Shown here piece after piece: positions 17,130-26,453 of a stretch of 64,000 nucleotides of DNA (positions within the stretch are counted from its first letter, which is position 1; every line of letters starts with the position of its first letter). The notes below the pieces were generated by a model. The model was not told where the DNA came from. It ran no database searches and saw nothing but the letters and a program-made list of their open reading frames with translations. The position numbers and the translations under genes were made by a program. This DNA is from Acetobacter syzygii (lineage in GTDB: Bacteria > Pseudomonadota > Alphaproteobacteria > Acetobacterales > Acetobacteraceae): positions 1-64,000 of the forward strand of contig NZ_BAMZ01000019.1 of NCBI RefSeq assembly GCF_000964225.1, read 5' to 3'.

Positions 17130-18803
17130 TTAGAACGCAGCCTGCACACGGGCAGCCAGCGAGTTACCATGACGACCATAGATGTTATAGGTCGTAGCCC
17201 CACCGCCACCGCCGGATGTCATGAAGTGGTTGAAGTCAACCATAAAGCGGAAATGACGGTTGGGGTACCAGTTCAAACCACCCGACCAGACAGTCTGTTT
17301 GTTACCGTTGCCAACGCCTGCGGCCACATCCTTGAAGTTTGTCACACTGTAGCGGCCAGAGACTTCAAGCGCACCCCAGAACCCGCGTGAGGGGTCGAAT
17401 TCGTGCTCAACACCGGGAGCGCCAAATGCGCCTTCCTTAATGTTGTATTGGCGACCCTGCCCCATAAGGGTGTAGTTGGCAGAACCATAATACCCTTCAA
17501 AGCTGGCATTGTGGTTCTGTGCCGGGGTTGTGGCAGCATCGCCACGGGTCACGCCAATGTGGTAATATTCACCTTTAAGCAGCAGTTTTTTCCAACGCAG
17601 CCCCAATTCCGGACCGGCAGACCATACGGAAGCAACGTTAGGAATAGTGCCGCTACCCAGCAGGTTTGTTGTCGTCAGGTTAACTTCTGGCTGGTCAGCA
17701 AAGGAATACGTGCGACCGCTACCATTCTGCGCAACCTTAAATGCGCTAATGGCAGACACACCTACGTGCAGATCAATATCCTTGGATACAAACGGACGAC
17801 CTGCGGCACGGAACGTGCCCCCTGTCTGGCTATCAACCAGTGCCGTATTGGCACCGCTGGAGCTGGAACGGCCGCCAAAGCTCTGCCCCGTAAAGTAGGC
17901 AGCAATCCACCAGCGTTTTTCGTAATGCAGACCACCAAAGCTAAAGCGGGCGTCACCAGCGGCAATCTTACGGACGAGATCGGTAATGACGGGACGTTCC
18001 ATCATTTCAAAATCGTTCGAGCTTTCGGAATCTTCTTCCGTAACACGTGGCTGGAAGTAACCAACCGTCAGAATTGTGTTGTGCAGCCCGGTATAGTTCA
18101 GGTTGGCTTCATAGAGGCCCTGGTTTGTGGTGTCACCATCCACGCCGCCAGCACCAAGGTCAGGAGTTACGTTGGCAACCCAGTCTTTGTAGCGGAACGT
18201 AAACGGAATACGGATACGACGGGCGTTTTCAGTAAAGCTATCAAAATCGCCTTTTTTACCACCAGCACCTGGGTTGGACATGCCAATAAAGCTACCAAAG
18301 TCTTCATGGAAAGCTAAGCCGACCGAAAAGCCATAAGCACCATCTTCAGAAGAAACCGTGAAGCGACCTTTGGGGAAGCCAATCTGCATTCCGCCGATCT
18401 GGACTTCTTCGTCTTTTGCCGTTGCAGCCTTAAAGTCTTTCCAGGACATGGTATCGCCACGGTCTGATGGCGGAGTGCCTATACCAGAAAGAGGGGCAAT
18501 TTTTTTAATGGGCTGCTGCTCGCCAAACTGGATGTTCGGATCATATGCGCCATCGGCAACATGCAGGGTACGACCATGGCCAGCCGTCTGAGAAGCACGG
18601 CCCTTTGTCGCGACATCGCTTTTAGCCAGCTGATGCTTGAGGGTAATAATCTGCTGCTGCATATCCCGACGCATCTGGGACATTTCTGCACGCAGCAGAC
18701 GAATTTCGGAATCCTCAGTGGAAGCCGCCTCGGCCACAGGAGCGATTCCAGCCAACATAAAAGAGGTTAGAGCAACAGAAGAAAAAAGCGATTTACAGCG
18801 CAT
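17130..18803 (-). CDS. Outer-membrane porin (OprO/OprP-like)
   Basis: About 557 residues. A signal peptide (MRCKSLFSSVALTSFMLAGI, cleaving near AEAA) precedes a short coiled-coil-like segment (EIRLLRAEMSQMRRDMQQQI), then a long beta-barrel with alternating aromatic strands and a terminal aromatic residue (VQAAF), the signal for outer-membrane insertion. Barrel features such as FTFRYKDWVANVTPDLG and LGLRWKKLLLKGEYYHIG fit the phosphate/polyphosphate-selective porin family. Its place after pstS supports phosphate uptake. The start at 18803 has GGA 9 nt upstream; ATG at 18812 is the alternative. A terminator separates it from pstS, so it may have its own promoter. Confidence 0.85.
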   Translation of the reverse strand: MRCKSLFSSVALTSFMLAGIAPVAEAASTEDSEIRLLRAEMSQMRRDMQQQIITLKHQLAKSDVATKGRASQTAGHGRTLHVADGAYDPNIQFGEQQPIKKIAPLSGIGTPPSDRGDTMSWKDFKAATAKDEEVQIGGMQIGFPKGRFTVSSEDGAYGFSVGLAFHEDFGSFIGMSNPGAGGKKGDFDSFTENARRIRIPFTFRYKDWVANVTPDLGAGGVDGDTTNQGLYEANLNYTGLHNTILTVGYFQPRVTEEDSESSNDFEMMERPVITDLVRKIAAGDARFSFGGLHYEKRWWIAAYFTGQSFGGRSSSSGANTALVDSQTGGTFRAAGRPFVSKDIDLHVGVSAISAFKVAQNGSGRTYSFADQPEVNLTTTNLLGSGTIPNVASVWSAGPELGLRWKKLLLKGEYYHIGVTRGDAATTPAQNHNASFEGYYGSANYTLMGQGRQYNIKEGAFGAPGVEHEFDPSRGFWGALEVSGRYSVTNFKDVAAGVGNGNKQTVWSGGLNWYPNRHFRFMVDFNHFMTSGGGGGATTYNIYGRHGNSLAARVQAAF

Positions 18804-18902
18804 TGTGGCCATTCCATGATAAGAACGATGAGCTGTGAATAACCCGTGCCAAACTTTTTGTGCGTGATGCTTCGATGATGGTTTCGTTACGGAATTATGA
18901 AA

Positions 18903-18930
18903 AAAAGCGGCCCGTTTCGGGGCCGCTTTT
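18903..18930 (-). terminator. Terminator after pstS
   Basis: On the minus strand the arms AAAAGCGGCCC(C) and GGGCCGCTTTT enclose a loop of about 5 nt and are followed by further T residues, 43 nt past the pstS stop and before the porin start. Confidence 0.85.
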
Positions 18931-18972
18931 CCAATACGTTTCAATCAAGACGTTAAAATCCGGGAAAAACGA

Positions 18973-19995
18973 TTACTTACCGTTTTTCCAGGCGGACATA
19001 ATATTATCCTTAACAGTCTTGGGCAGCGGCACGTAGTCGAGCTTGGTCGCAATGGCATCGCCGTTATTGAAGCTCCAGCTAAAGAACTTCTGCACGGCCT
19101 GATCGCGATCAGGGTTACGGGCAGGAACAGGAACCAGCACATAAGTTGCCGACATGATCGGCCATGCTTCCTTACCGTCCGTATCCAACAGATTTACTGC
19201 AAAGTGCGTTGCATGATCCCACTCCGCAGCCTGCGCAGCCTGAGAAAAGCTGTTCATACCCGCAACCACGCTGGCACCAGCATGGTTACGCAGGCGGATG
19301 GTGGTCAGGTGGTTACGGCTGGCATAGGCGTATTCAACATAACCAATGCCACCTTCGGTGTTCTGCACGGTTGCTGCAACACCATCATTCCCACGGGCAC
19401 CCAGACCACCGGGCCAGCTAATGGATGTGCTTGCACCATAGTTTTCCTTCCAGGAGGAGGAAGAACCGGCAAGATAGGAGGTAAACACAAAAGTCGTACC
19501 CGACCCGTCCGCACGGTGCACAGGCGCAATAGCAACTTCTGGCAGCTTAACACCGGGGTTCAGGGCCACGATCTTGGGGTCGTTCCAAGAGGTAATGGTG
19601 CCAGCATAAATATCTGCCAGCACGTCCCCGCTCAGGGTTACCGTGTCTGGCTTAACGCCGGGAATGTTCACAACCGGCACAATGCCGCCCATGACGGTGG
19701 GGAACTGGAACAGGTGGTTGGTTTCCAGTTTCTGTGCATCCATTGGTGCATCGGACGCACCAAAATCCACCGTGCCAGCTACAATCTGGTTCTGACCTGC
19801 ACTGGACCCAACGCTCTGGTAGTTGACCGTCACGCCCGTAGCGGACTTGGCAACAGCACCCCAACCTTCATAAATCGGAGCGGCAAAGCTGGAACCTGCA
19901 CCGGTCACGCTCTCGGCCCGAGATACTGCTGGAAGTGCCGTAAGGAAGGTTGTCATAACGGCCAGACACATTCCAGACCTGACTGAAAAACGCAT
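18973..19995 (-). CDS. pstS: Phosphate ABC transporter substrate-binding protein PstS
   Basis: About 340 residues with a signal peptide (MRFSVRSGMCLAVMTTFLTA, cleaving after SRA). The mature start SVTGAGSSFAAPIYEGW, then QSVGSSAGQNQI, DFGASDAPM and HRADGSGTTFVFTSYL, forms the phosphate-binding pocket typical of periplasmic PstS. CAGGGA lies 12 nt before the ATG at 19995, so the longer frame from 20040 is not used. No pstCAB or phoU follows, so the permease must lie elsewhere. A three-repeat Pho box lies upstream. Confidence 0.95.
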   Translation of the reverse strand: MRFSVRSGMCLAVMTTFLTALPAVSRAESVTGAGSSFAAPIYEGWGAVAKSATGVTVNYQSVGSSAGQNQIVAGTVDFGASDAPMDAQKLETNHLFQFPTVMGGIVPVVNIPGVKPDTVTLSGDVLADIYAGTITSWNDPKIVALNPGVKLPEVAIAPVHRADGSGTTFVFTSYLAGSSSSWKENYGASTSISWPGGLGARGNDGVAATVQNTEGGIGYVEYAYASRNHLTTIRLRNHAGASVVAGMNSFSQAAQAAEWDHATHFAVNLLDTDGKEAWPIMSATYVLVPVPARNPDRDQAVQKFFSWSFNNGDAIATKLDYVPLPKTVKDNIMSAWKNGK

Positions 19996-20098
19996 GTTGG
20001 TTTTTTCCCTGAGCCAATTGCATAAAGCTTCCGGCAGCAAAAATGTGCCGTGCTGTTCTGGGTTAACGGAAGTCAGGCCAAAATGGTGTTATGCTTTC

Positions 20099-20127
20099 AG
20101 GACAATTACATGACGGTTTTATGACAA
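20099..20127 (-). promoter_or_regulatory. Pho box (PhoB binding site) upstream of pstS
   Basis: On the minus strand TTGTCAT (20127-20121), CCGTCAT (20116-20110) and TTGTCCT (20105-20099) repeat at exactly 11-bp pitch with 4-bp spacers. This is the PhoB direct-repeat architecture (consensus CTGTCAT-N4-CTGTCAT). It lies between the phoR stop and the pstS start. Confidence 0.85.
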
Positions 20128-20132
20128 GCGCT

Positions 20133-21389
20133 TTACGCCAGAAGCGGAAGCCAGATGCGGCAGGTTGTCCCCTCCCCTACCGTGCTTTCCACCGCAAAGC
20201 GCCCATCGTGGCGGGCAAGAATCTGCTGCACAATGGCAAGCCCTAATCCACTCCCCTGCACACTGGCGGCCGTTTTGGCCACTCGATAAAACCGCTCTGT
20301 CAACCGGTTAAGGTGGCGTGCAGGAATGCCGGGGCCAGAGTCCGTAACGCTCAGCACCAGACCGGGTTCGGTCGGCCAGCCTGCGTTTTTTGTCGCCCGT
20401 GTACAGGCAACCGTAATATCCAATGGCTGGCCATTACGCTTACCGCGGTCAAACAGGCCATATTTTAACGCATTTTCAACAAGGTTCATCAGCACCTGCA
20501 AAAGCTGTGCTTCATCACCCTGCACACAGAGCTCCTGCACACCATCCGCCTGAACCTGAAAATGCACGGGCTTACCGGCAATTAACCCGGATGCCTCATC
20601 CGACAAGCGCTTGAGCAATTCTGCAATACCAATAGTATCCGTTGGGCGATGGTGCTCCTGCATCTGCACGCGCGACAGGTAAAGCAGACCGTCCAGCAAA
20701 CGCTGCATCCGCTTGGCCTGTTCGGACATAATGCCCAGAAACTCTTTTTGAATAGCCGCATCATCTGCTGCTGGGCCTTGCAGGGTTTCTATAAACCCTA
20801 AAAGAGAGGCCAGCGGCGTGCGGAGTTCGTGGCTGGCAAATGCCACAAAATCCGTATGTTGCCGCTCTGCCAGCACAGCTTCCGTCTCGTCATGCAAAGC
20901 AACAAACACCAGCGTTGTTTTAGACGAAAACGCGCCCCCTCCCTTGCGATACCCTTCGGAGAGAAAAACATCGGGGACAGTTTTTTTCTGCAACCATGCA
21001 CGCACAATCCGGTAATGCGGAATATCCAGCATAATCAATGCTTCGGCTGGTTGCGTATCGTCTTTTTTTTGCGCCAGAAGCCGGTCCACACAGCTCTGAA
21101 AAGCCGGATGGCGAATAATGCTGCCAATACTGTTTGTAAACTGCCGCTTTGCCTCGGGGGAAATCACACACGGCAGGCGCGTATCGTTCAGAACCAGCGT
21201 TGCAGCTGGCAGGCAGGCCATGACCTCGTCCAATGTAACAGACGCGGCGTCCCGCCCTAAGCGGCTTTTTTGCCTTTCGGCATCATCCGGCAAGGGTTCA
21301 AAACGGTCTGAGCGCGCAAAATACAGCGGCAGAGCCGCCAACACGCCCCCCCCTACCATACCGTAGAGTGCAGCCAGCCAAGCTTGCAT
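20133..21389 (-). CDS. phoR: Phosphate-regulon sensor histidine kinase PhoR
   Basis: A 418-residue membrane-tethered kinase with one clear N-terminal membrane segment (about residues 5-25) and no large periplasmic domain, as expected for PhoR, which senses phosphate through the transporter. A PAS-like region is followed by the H box FVAFASHELRTPLASLLGF with the phospho-accepting His, N box LMNLVENALKYG, and G boxes DSGPGIP and GSGLGLAIVQQI. It phosphorylates PhoB. The gene follows phoB after 32 nt and is followed by the Pho box of pstS. Confidence 0.9.
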   Translation of the reverse strand: MQAWLAALYGMVGGGVLAALPLYFARSDRFEPLPDDAERQKSRLGRDAASVTLDEVMACLPAATLVLNDTRLPCVISPEAKRQFTNSIGSIIRHPAFQSCVDRLLAQKKDDTQPAEALIMLDIPHYRIVRAWLQKKTVPDVFLSEGYRKGGGAFSSKTTLVFVALHDETEAVLAERQHTDFVAFASHELRTPLASLLGFIETLQGPAADDAAIQKEFLGIMSEQAKRMQRLLDGLLYLSRVQMQEHHRPTDTIGIAELLKRLSDEASGLIAGKPVHFQVQADGVQELCVQGDEAQLLQVLMNLVENALKYGLFDRGKRNGQPLDITVACTRATKNAGWPTEPGLVLSVTDSGPGIPARHLNRLTERFYRVAKTAASVQGSGLGLAIVQQILARHDGRFAVESTVGEGTTCRIWLPLLA

Positions 21390-21421
21390 GATCAGCCGCC
21401 CCTTTTCTGCGGTGGTTGTGC

Positions 21422-22117
21422 TTAGTCCTGATCCTGCACTTTATCCAGCGCATAGCCACGGGCCCGTACGGTACGGATTAGATCTGCGCCGCCCCCTTCG
21501 TTCAGGGTCTGCCGCAAACGGCGGATATGCACATCCACTGTCCGCAACTCCACAAAAGAACTGCGCTCCCACGCGTGCTTCAACAACTCCTCACGCGAGA
21601 AAACCTGAGCCGGATGTAACATTAAAAATTCCAGCAGCCGGTATTCCGTCGGCCCTAAAGAAAGCAGGCGACCATCGCGCTCCACCTTGTGGCTGACCCG
21701 GTCCATCACCAACGTATCAAACCGCAAGGTTTTATCTGCCGGTGGAGCACGCCGCAAAATGGCTTTTACGCGGGCAAACAGCGCATCCATGCTAAAGGGT
21801 TTGACCAAATAATCATCCGCCCCGGTATCCAAACCACGGATGGCATCGGCCTCCTCCCCACGGGCACTGAACATAATAATGGGCAGGGCGGCTGTTCTGG
21901 CCTGCTCGCGCAAACGGCGGCAAACCTCCAGCCCGGAAATACCGGGCAACATCCAGTCCAGCAGAATCAGGTCCGGGCGACGTTGGCGAACATAGTCCAG
22001 AGCCGCCTCTCCGTCTGCCGCATGGCGGACCATGTAACCCTGTTTTTCCAAATTGTAGCAAACGAGCCGGGCGAGTGCCGGATCATCCTCAACAACCAGA
22101 AGATCTGCCTTGTGCAT
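21422..22117 (-). CDS. phoB: Phosphate-regulon response regulator PhoB
   Basis: A 231-residue OmpR-type regulator. The receiver domain has the acidic pair in VVEDD, the phosphorylation site in LILLDWMLPG and the K of DDYLVKPFS. The C-terminal winged helix carries LGPTEYRLLEFLM and RTVDVHIRRLRQTL, close to E. coli PhoB. It activates genes bearing Pho boxes under phosphate limitation. Adjacent phoR and pstS, plus Pho boxes at 20099-20127 and 22152-22169, make the assignment firm. Confidence 0.95.
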   Translation of the reverse strand: MHKADLLVVEDDPALARLVCYNLEKQGYMVRHAADGEAALDYVRQRRPDLILLDWMLPGISGLEVCRRLREQARTAALPIIMFSARGEEADAIRGLDTGADDYLVKPFSMDALFARVKAILRRAPPADKTLRFDTLVMDRVSHKVERDGRLLSLGPTEYRLLEFLMLHPAQVFSREELLKHAWERSSFVELRTVDVHIRRLRQTLNEGGGADLIRTVRARGYALDKVQDQD

Positions 22118-22151
22118 ACCAGAATGCCCTTTAAAAACCTGCCACTAGGAT

Positions 22152-22169
22152 ATGACGCGCAGATGACAA
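22152..22169 (-). promoter_or_regulatory. Pho box upstream of phoB
   Basis: On the minus strand TTGTCAT and GCGTCAT are separated by four bases (11-bp pitch) 35 nt before the phoB start, suggesting autoregulation. A weaker pair at the same pitch lies at 22265-22282 (ATGAATC and ATGACCA on the plus strand). Confidence 0.7.
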
Positions 22170-22310
22170 AAAACAACCATCCGCCGCTCCAAACCCTTTA
22201 TCAAAGGGGTTTTTGCGCGCAGAATACCCGTAAAAACCGCCGTTCACGCGGCAAAAAATGCTTTATGAATCTTTTATGACCAGCGCACCCCAGCACCAAA
22301 CATACGAACA

Positions 22311-22340
22311 AAAAAGCCCCCGCACAGGGCGGAGGCTTTT
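22311..22340 (-). terminator. Terminator after purA
   Basis: On the minus strand AAAGCCTCCGC pairs with GCGGGGGCTTT (one G-T wobble) around a 5-nt loop and ends in T residues, 30 nt past the purA stop. It separates the trp-his-pur cluster from phoB. Confidence 0.85.
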
Positions 22341-22369
22341 ACGGCACGTCGTCACAAAACGATCATGTA

Positions 22370-23659
22370 TCAATCTTCAAACGGGTCACGCACCAGAATG
22401 GTGTCATCCCGGTCCGGGCTGGTGGACAGCAGCGTTACCGGTGCCCCTACCAGTTCTTCCACCCGGCGTACGTATTTGATTGCCTGAGCGGGCAGGTCGG
22501 CCCAGCGGCGCGCACCCTGCGTGGTTTCTTTCCAGCCCTCAATCGTCTCATAAATCGGGCGTACACGCTGCTGGGCAGCCGAGCCGGAAGGAAAGCGCTC
22601 AATCTTCTGTCCATCCAGTTCGTAACCAACACAGATGTTGATTTCGTCCAGACCATCCAGCACATCCAGCTTGGTCAGGGCCAGCCCGTTAACACCACCA
22701 ACCCGCACGGCATGGCGCACCAGAACGGCATCAAACCAGCCGCAACGGCGCGGACGCCCGGTAACCGTACCAAATTCATGACCACGCTCGCCAAGGCGGC
22801 GGCCCACCGCATCATGCAGTTCCGTGGGGAACGGCCCCTCACCCACACGGGTGCAGTAAGCCTTGGCAATCCCCAGCACAAACCCGGCGGCAGATGGGCC
22901 CATGCCGGAGCCAGTCCCTGCATTGGCTGCAACCGTGTTGGAACTGGTCACAAACGGATATGTCCCATGGTCCACATCCAGCATGACCGCCTGCGCGCCT
23001 TCAAACAGAATGCGCCGGCCATTGCGGCGGGCATCGTCCAGAATATCCCACGTTGCCGCCATAAACGGCAGCACCTTTGGTGCAACATCCTTCAGAAAAG
23101 CCAGCAGCTCTTCCTTGGAGAACGTGGGCGCACCAAGGCCTGAGAGCAGCGTGTTGTGGTGCAGCAGCAGTTCATCCAACTTCCAGTCCAGCGTTTCCGG
23201 CTCTGCCAGATCGCACAGACGGATAGCGCGGCGGGCAACCTTATCCTCGTAGGCAGGGCCAATACCACGGCCTGTTGTACCAATCTTGCGATCGCCCCGT
23301 GCGGCTTCTCGCGCACGGTCAAGCGCGCCATGCACAGGCAGGATAAGAGGTACATTTTCAGCAATTTTCAGGGTTTCGGGCGTAACCTTCAGCCCTTGTT
23401 CGGCAATACGGCCAATTTCGGCCAGCAGGGCCTGTGGGTCAACCACCACGCCATTGCCAATAATCCCCAGCTTGCCGCTTACAACGCCAGACGGCAGAAG
23501 CGACAGCTTGTAAACCTGATTGCCAACCACCAGCGTATGGCCAGCATTGTGACCGCCCTGAAAACGCACCACCACGTCGGCCCGGCTGGCTAGCCAGTCA
23601 ACAATTTTGCCTTTGCCTTCATCGCCCCACTGGGCGCCGATCACGGTTACGTTGGACAT
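22370..23659 (-). CDS. purA: Adenylosuccinate synthetase
   Basis: A 429-residue cytosolic enzyme that joins IMP and aspartate using GTP, the first step toward AMP. The N-terminal [20 protein letters not shown] contains the GDEGKGK P-loop. [11 protein letters not shown] and [14 protein letters not shown] are family signatures, and the C-terminal TSPDRDDT is typical. AGGAG lies upstream of the ATG. It is the last gene of the minus-strand cluster and follows hisZ after 68 nt that can form two alternative hairpins. Confidence 0.97.
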   Translation of the reverse strand: MSNVTVIGAQWGDEGKGKIVDWLASRADVVVRFQGGHNAGHTLVVGNQVYKLSLLPSGVVSGKLGIIGNGVVVDPQALLAEIGRIAEQGLKVTPETLKIAENVPLILPVHGALDRAREAARGDRKIGTTGRGIGPAYEDKVARRAIRLCDLAEPETLDWKLDELLLHHNTLLSGLGAPTFSKEELLAFLKDVAPKVLPFMAATWDILDDARRNGRRILFEGAQAVMLDVDHGTYPFVTSSNTVAANAGTGSGMGPSAAGFVLGIAKAYCTRVGEGPFPTELHDAVGRRLGERGHEFGTVTGRPRRCGWFDAVLVRHAVRVGGVNGLALTKLDVLDGLDEINICVGYELDGQKIERFPSGSAAQQRVRPIYETIEGWKETTQGARRWADLPAQAIKYVRRVEELVGAPVTLLSTSPDRDDTILVRDPFED

Positions 23660-23711
23660 AGACGGTCTGCTCCTGAAAAAAACTGCCTGCTGGTCAAAAA
23701 AGGAAAATCAC

Positions 23712-23745
23712 ACCCAGGGGCAAGACCTTACCCCTGGGTAAGGTC
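23712..23745 (-). terminator. Two mutually exclusive hairpins between hisZ and purA
   Basis: Hairpin A pairs ACCCAGGGG with CCCCTGGGT (23739-23731 with 23720-23712, 10-nt loop) and is followed on the minus strand by GTGATTTTCCTTTTTT, terminator-like. Hairpin B pairs GACCTTAC with GTAAGGTC (23745-23738 with 23731-23724) and uses part of the 5' arm and loop of A. The hisZ stop codon lies inside the overlap, so translation could choose between them. Structure is seen; attenuation is inference. Confidence 0.5.
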
Positions 23746-24882
23746 AATTCGCTGGGTGCTGGTAAGAAGGCTGGCACACCCAAGGTGGCGGGCCTCGGTC
23801 TCGGCCTGTGCACCGGAGGCAAAACCCTGCACGGTGGCATACCCCTGTGCACGAAGGCTGGCTGCCTGCTGCCTGCTGGCATCTACCGCCAGATACACCC
23901 GCTCCCGCGCAGGTGCTGGTGGAATCATGCGGAACAGGATATCGGGCCGCAGGGTTAAACCACAGGCTGGCTCATTATCATTGCAAAGGTAACGTCCACC
24001 ACGGCCCAGCTCTTCCGAACGGCCAACGGCAAACAACGTAACGCACACACCTGTATGGTACTTCCAGCCACGGAATTCCACAGGGTCCACGGTCATACGC
24101 AGGGTCGGACAGATTTCCCGCAGGGCGGCAACCGTATCGATCAGACGATCAAGAATAACCCGCGCCTTGGGCGGCAAGGTCAATTCCGCCAGATGCGCCA
24201 CTGTATGTTCTGCAGCCCCCGTCGCATCGAGCAAAGCAATCAGCGTTGCGGCCAATGCGCCCCCATGCTGGGCAACAGCCGCAGCGTCCTTGCGATCCAG
24301 AGCCCGCATAAGAGCCGGACGGTGAGCAACCGGTACGCCAGCTTCTTCCAGCAAGGCAGGGATGAAAGGGGGCATGGTCAGGTCGAAGGAGACATCCTTC
24401 ACACCCAGACGCATGAGCGCTTCAGCACCAATGGACATGACCTCGGCATCGGCTTCGGGCGAATCCGGCCCAATCAGCTCTATGCCCGTCTGCATGATCT
24501 GGCGGCTGCTTTCCTCCGCAGCAACGGGAGCCACCACAACGCACGGCCCCGCGTAAGAAACACGGAGTGGGCGTGGCAACCCGCCAACGCGAGTCGCTGC
24601 CATACGGGCAATCTGTGGCGTAATATCTGGCCGCAGCACCATCATACGCCGCGTATCAGGGTCCATCACCCGGAAGCACTGCTCTGCCAGTGCAACGCCT
24701 GCACCGGCAAGATAGGTTTCCTCAAATTCCATAAGAGGCGGTCGGACGCTGTCATACCCGTGGGAGGCAAACACATCCATAAGGGTTGCAACACCCCGCG
24801 CTTCCGTTCGGGCATCGGGGGTTAGCAGATCTACAAAGCCAGCGGGCAGCAGGGCCGGGCTAAAGGGCGGGTCGTCCGTCAT
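23728..24882 (-). CDS. hisZ: ATP phosphoribosyltransferase regulatory subunit
   Basis: About 384 residues resembling class II histidyl-tRNA synthetase without a functional synthetase core: LPAGFVDLLTPDARTE, FEETYLAGAG, MVLRPDITPQIARMAATR, then a degenerate C-terminal half. HisZ forms a hetero-octamer with short-form HisG to start histidine synthesis. hisG is not in this window. The start MTDDPPFSPALLPAGF at 24882 is preferred because it begins at the conserved segment; in-frame starts back to 25005 overlap the upstream gene. It lies between the HerA-like ATPase and purA. Confidence 0.85.
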   Translation of the reverse strand: MTDDPPFSPALLPAGFVDLLTPDARTEARGVATLMDVFASHGYDSVRPPLMEFEETYLAGAGVALAEQCFRVMDPDTRRMMVLRPDITPQIARMAATRVGGLPRPLRVSYAGPCVVVAPVAAEESSRQIMQTGIELIGPDSPEADAEVMSIGAEALMRLGVKDVSFDLTMPPFIPALLEEAGVPVAHRPALMRALDRKDAAAVAQHGGALAATLIALLDATGAAEHTVAHLAELTLPPKARVILDRLIDTVAALREICPTLRMTVDPVEFRGWKYHTGVCVTLFAVGRSEELGRGGRYLCNDNEPACGLTLRPDILFRMIPPAPARERVYLAVDASRQQAASLRAQGYATVQGFASGAQAETEARHLGCASLLTSTQRIDLTQG

Positions 24883-24971
24883 GCCTCGGGCTATAGCACT
24901 CCCCGCTTCGCCCGTCATGCCCGCGGGCATGTTCTTTTGCGCCTTTTGCCATACAAATGCACAGAGCGCGC

Positions 24972-26453
24972 TCAGCCATCCGCCACACCGGGCAACGTTT
25001 CCCACCCTGTGCCTATAAAGGTCAGTACTCTGCGGCCCACGCCATCGGCCCTCAGAACAACCTGATTCTGGTCCTCAAACCAAGCCAGAAGGCGGCGTGC
25101 GCGACCTTTGGAGACCGTACCATAGACCTTTGCAATCTGCGCATCCGATGGGCAGGGTGTGCGTTCAATGGCAGCGCGGGCCAAAAACAGAAAGACCGCC
25201 TGCAAATCCTCCGGCAGAGCCGATGCACGGGCTTCGGCCTCCTGCCACTCGGTCGATGCGGACATATCCTCACTCACTCCGCTACGGGCTGTCGCCAGTG
25301 CGCGGTTAAAGCGCCGCAGGTCCAGCGCATTGCGGCCCAACCCTGCAATACGGCACCGCACCAGAAAATCCTGATACAGAACGGGGACAGGCCGAAAGGA
25401 CGAATCCTCGTCGTCCATCATATCCCGCAGGATGGCGCTCATGCGTGCTTCCCGCTCGGCCTGCGATTCTGGCTCTTCTTCCTCCTGTTCCTGCTCTGCC
25501 TGCACATTGGCCTGTACTTCGCCGTGGGCTGCAAGCTGCGTAAGCAGATCCGGTACAGATGGCGCTGGCGCCTTGCGCTGCCGGGCTGGCAGTTCCTGCA
25601 CAGGCACCGGAGCCAGAATAAGCTCGTGCACCGGGGCTTCGGGGGGAACAAACGGAGCCAGAACCGGTCCGGCCGAGCGGCTTTCTGTTTCCACTGTGCC
25701 AATACGGACGGAGAGCGGTCTACGGCTTAAAGCCGGGCCAAGGGCCACAAACGTACCACGCGCAAGGTCGCGGAACGCTTCAGCCTGCCTGCGCTCCATA
25801 CCCAGCAGGTCAGCCGCACGGGCCATATCAATATCCAGAAATGTGCGGCCCATAAGAAAGTTGGAGGCTTCCGCAGCCACGTTCTTGGCCAGTTTGGCAA
25901 GGCGCTGCGTGGCAATAATACCTGCAAGCCCACGTTTGCGGCCACGGCACATCAGATTGGTCATGGCGCCAAGGGAGGCCCGACGTGCCTCATCCGAGAC
26001 CTCGCCCGCTGCGGCGGGGGCAAAAAGCTGGGCTTCGTCCACCACAACCAGCACCGGGTACCAGTACTGGCGGGGCACTTCGAACATGCCCCCCAGAAAA
26101 GCTGCCGCCCAGCGCATTTGCTGGTCTGCATCCAGCCCTTCCAGATTAAGCACGACCGAGGCACGGTGCATCCGCATCCTCTCCCCTGCGGCGTGCAAAG
26201 CCATTTCCGAATGATCGGCACCATCTATGACCAGATGGCCAAATTTTTCAGCCAGACTGACAAAATCCCCTTCGGGGTCAATAATGGCCTGCTGCACCAT
26301 ACGGGCAGACTGCTCCAGCAAGCGCCGCAGCAGGTGCGACTTGCCTGAACCGGAATTCCCCTGAACCAGAAGGCGTGTCGCCAGAAGCTCGCCAAGGTCC
26401 ATCTGTGCCGGACCGCCCCCCGGCACTTCCCCCATCGTAATCATGCTGTTCAT
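24972..26453 (-). CDS. HerA-like (DUF87) ATP-binding protein
   Basis: About 493 residues. The N-terminal ATPase resembles HerA/FtsK-type motors: Walker A VQGNSGSGKSHLLRRLLEQ, IIDPEGDFVSLAEKFG, Walker B VLVVVDEAQLFAP, and the sensor segment GIIATQRLAKLAKNV with a conserved Gln/Arg. A Pro/Glu-rich linker (about residues 290-350) leads to a C-terminal domain of winged-helix character. Proteins like this are widespread in Alphaproteobacteria; the partner nuclease NurA is not visible. The ATG overlaps the stop of the upstream flavoprotein gene (ATGA). DNA translocation is inferred from family only. Confidence 0.75.
   Translation of the reverse strand: MNSMITMGEVPGGGPAQMDLGELLATRLLVQGNSGSGKSHLLRRLLEQSARMVQQAIIDPEGDFVSLAEKFGHLVIDGADHSEMALHAAGERMRMHRASVVLNLEGLDADQQMRWAAAFLGGMFEVPRQYWYPVLVVVDEAQLFAPAAAGEVSDEARRASLGAMTNLMCRGRKRGLAGIIATQRLAKLAKNVAAEASNFLMGRTFLDIDMARAADLLGMERRQAEAFRDLARGTFVALGPALSRRPLSVRIGTVETESRSAGPVLAPFVPPEAPVHELILAPVPVQELPARQRKAPAPSVPDLLTQLAAHGEVQANVQAEQEQEEEEPESQAEREARMSAILRDMMDDEDSSFRPVPVLYQDFLVRCRIAGLGRNALDLRRFNRALATARSGVSEDMSASTEWQEAEARASALPEDLQAVFLFLARAAIERTPCPSDAQIAKVYGTVSKGRARRLLAWFEDQNQVVLRADGVGRRVLTFIGTGWETLPGVADG

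Noticed and set aside
18804-18900. Pho box before the porin gene
   Set aside because: Some CATCA-like repeats occur but not at 11-bp pitch with acceptable matches.
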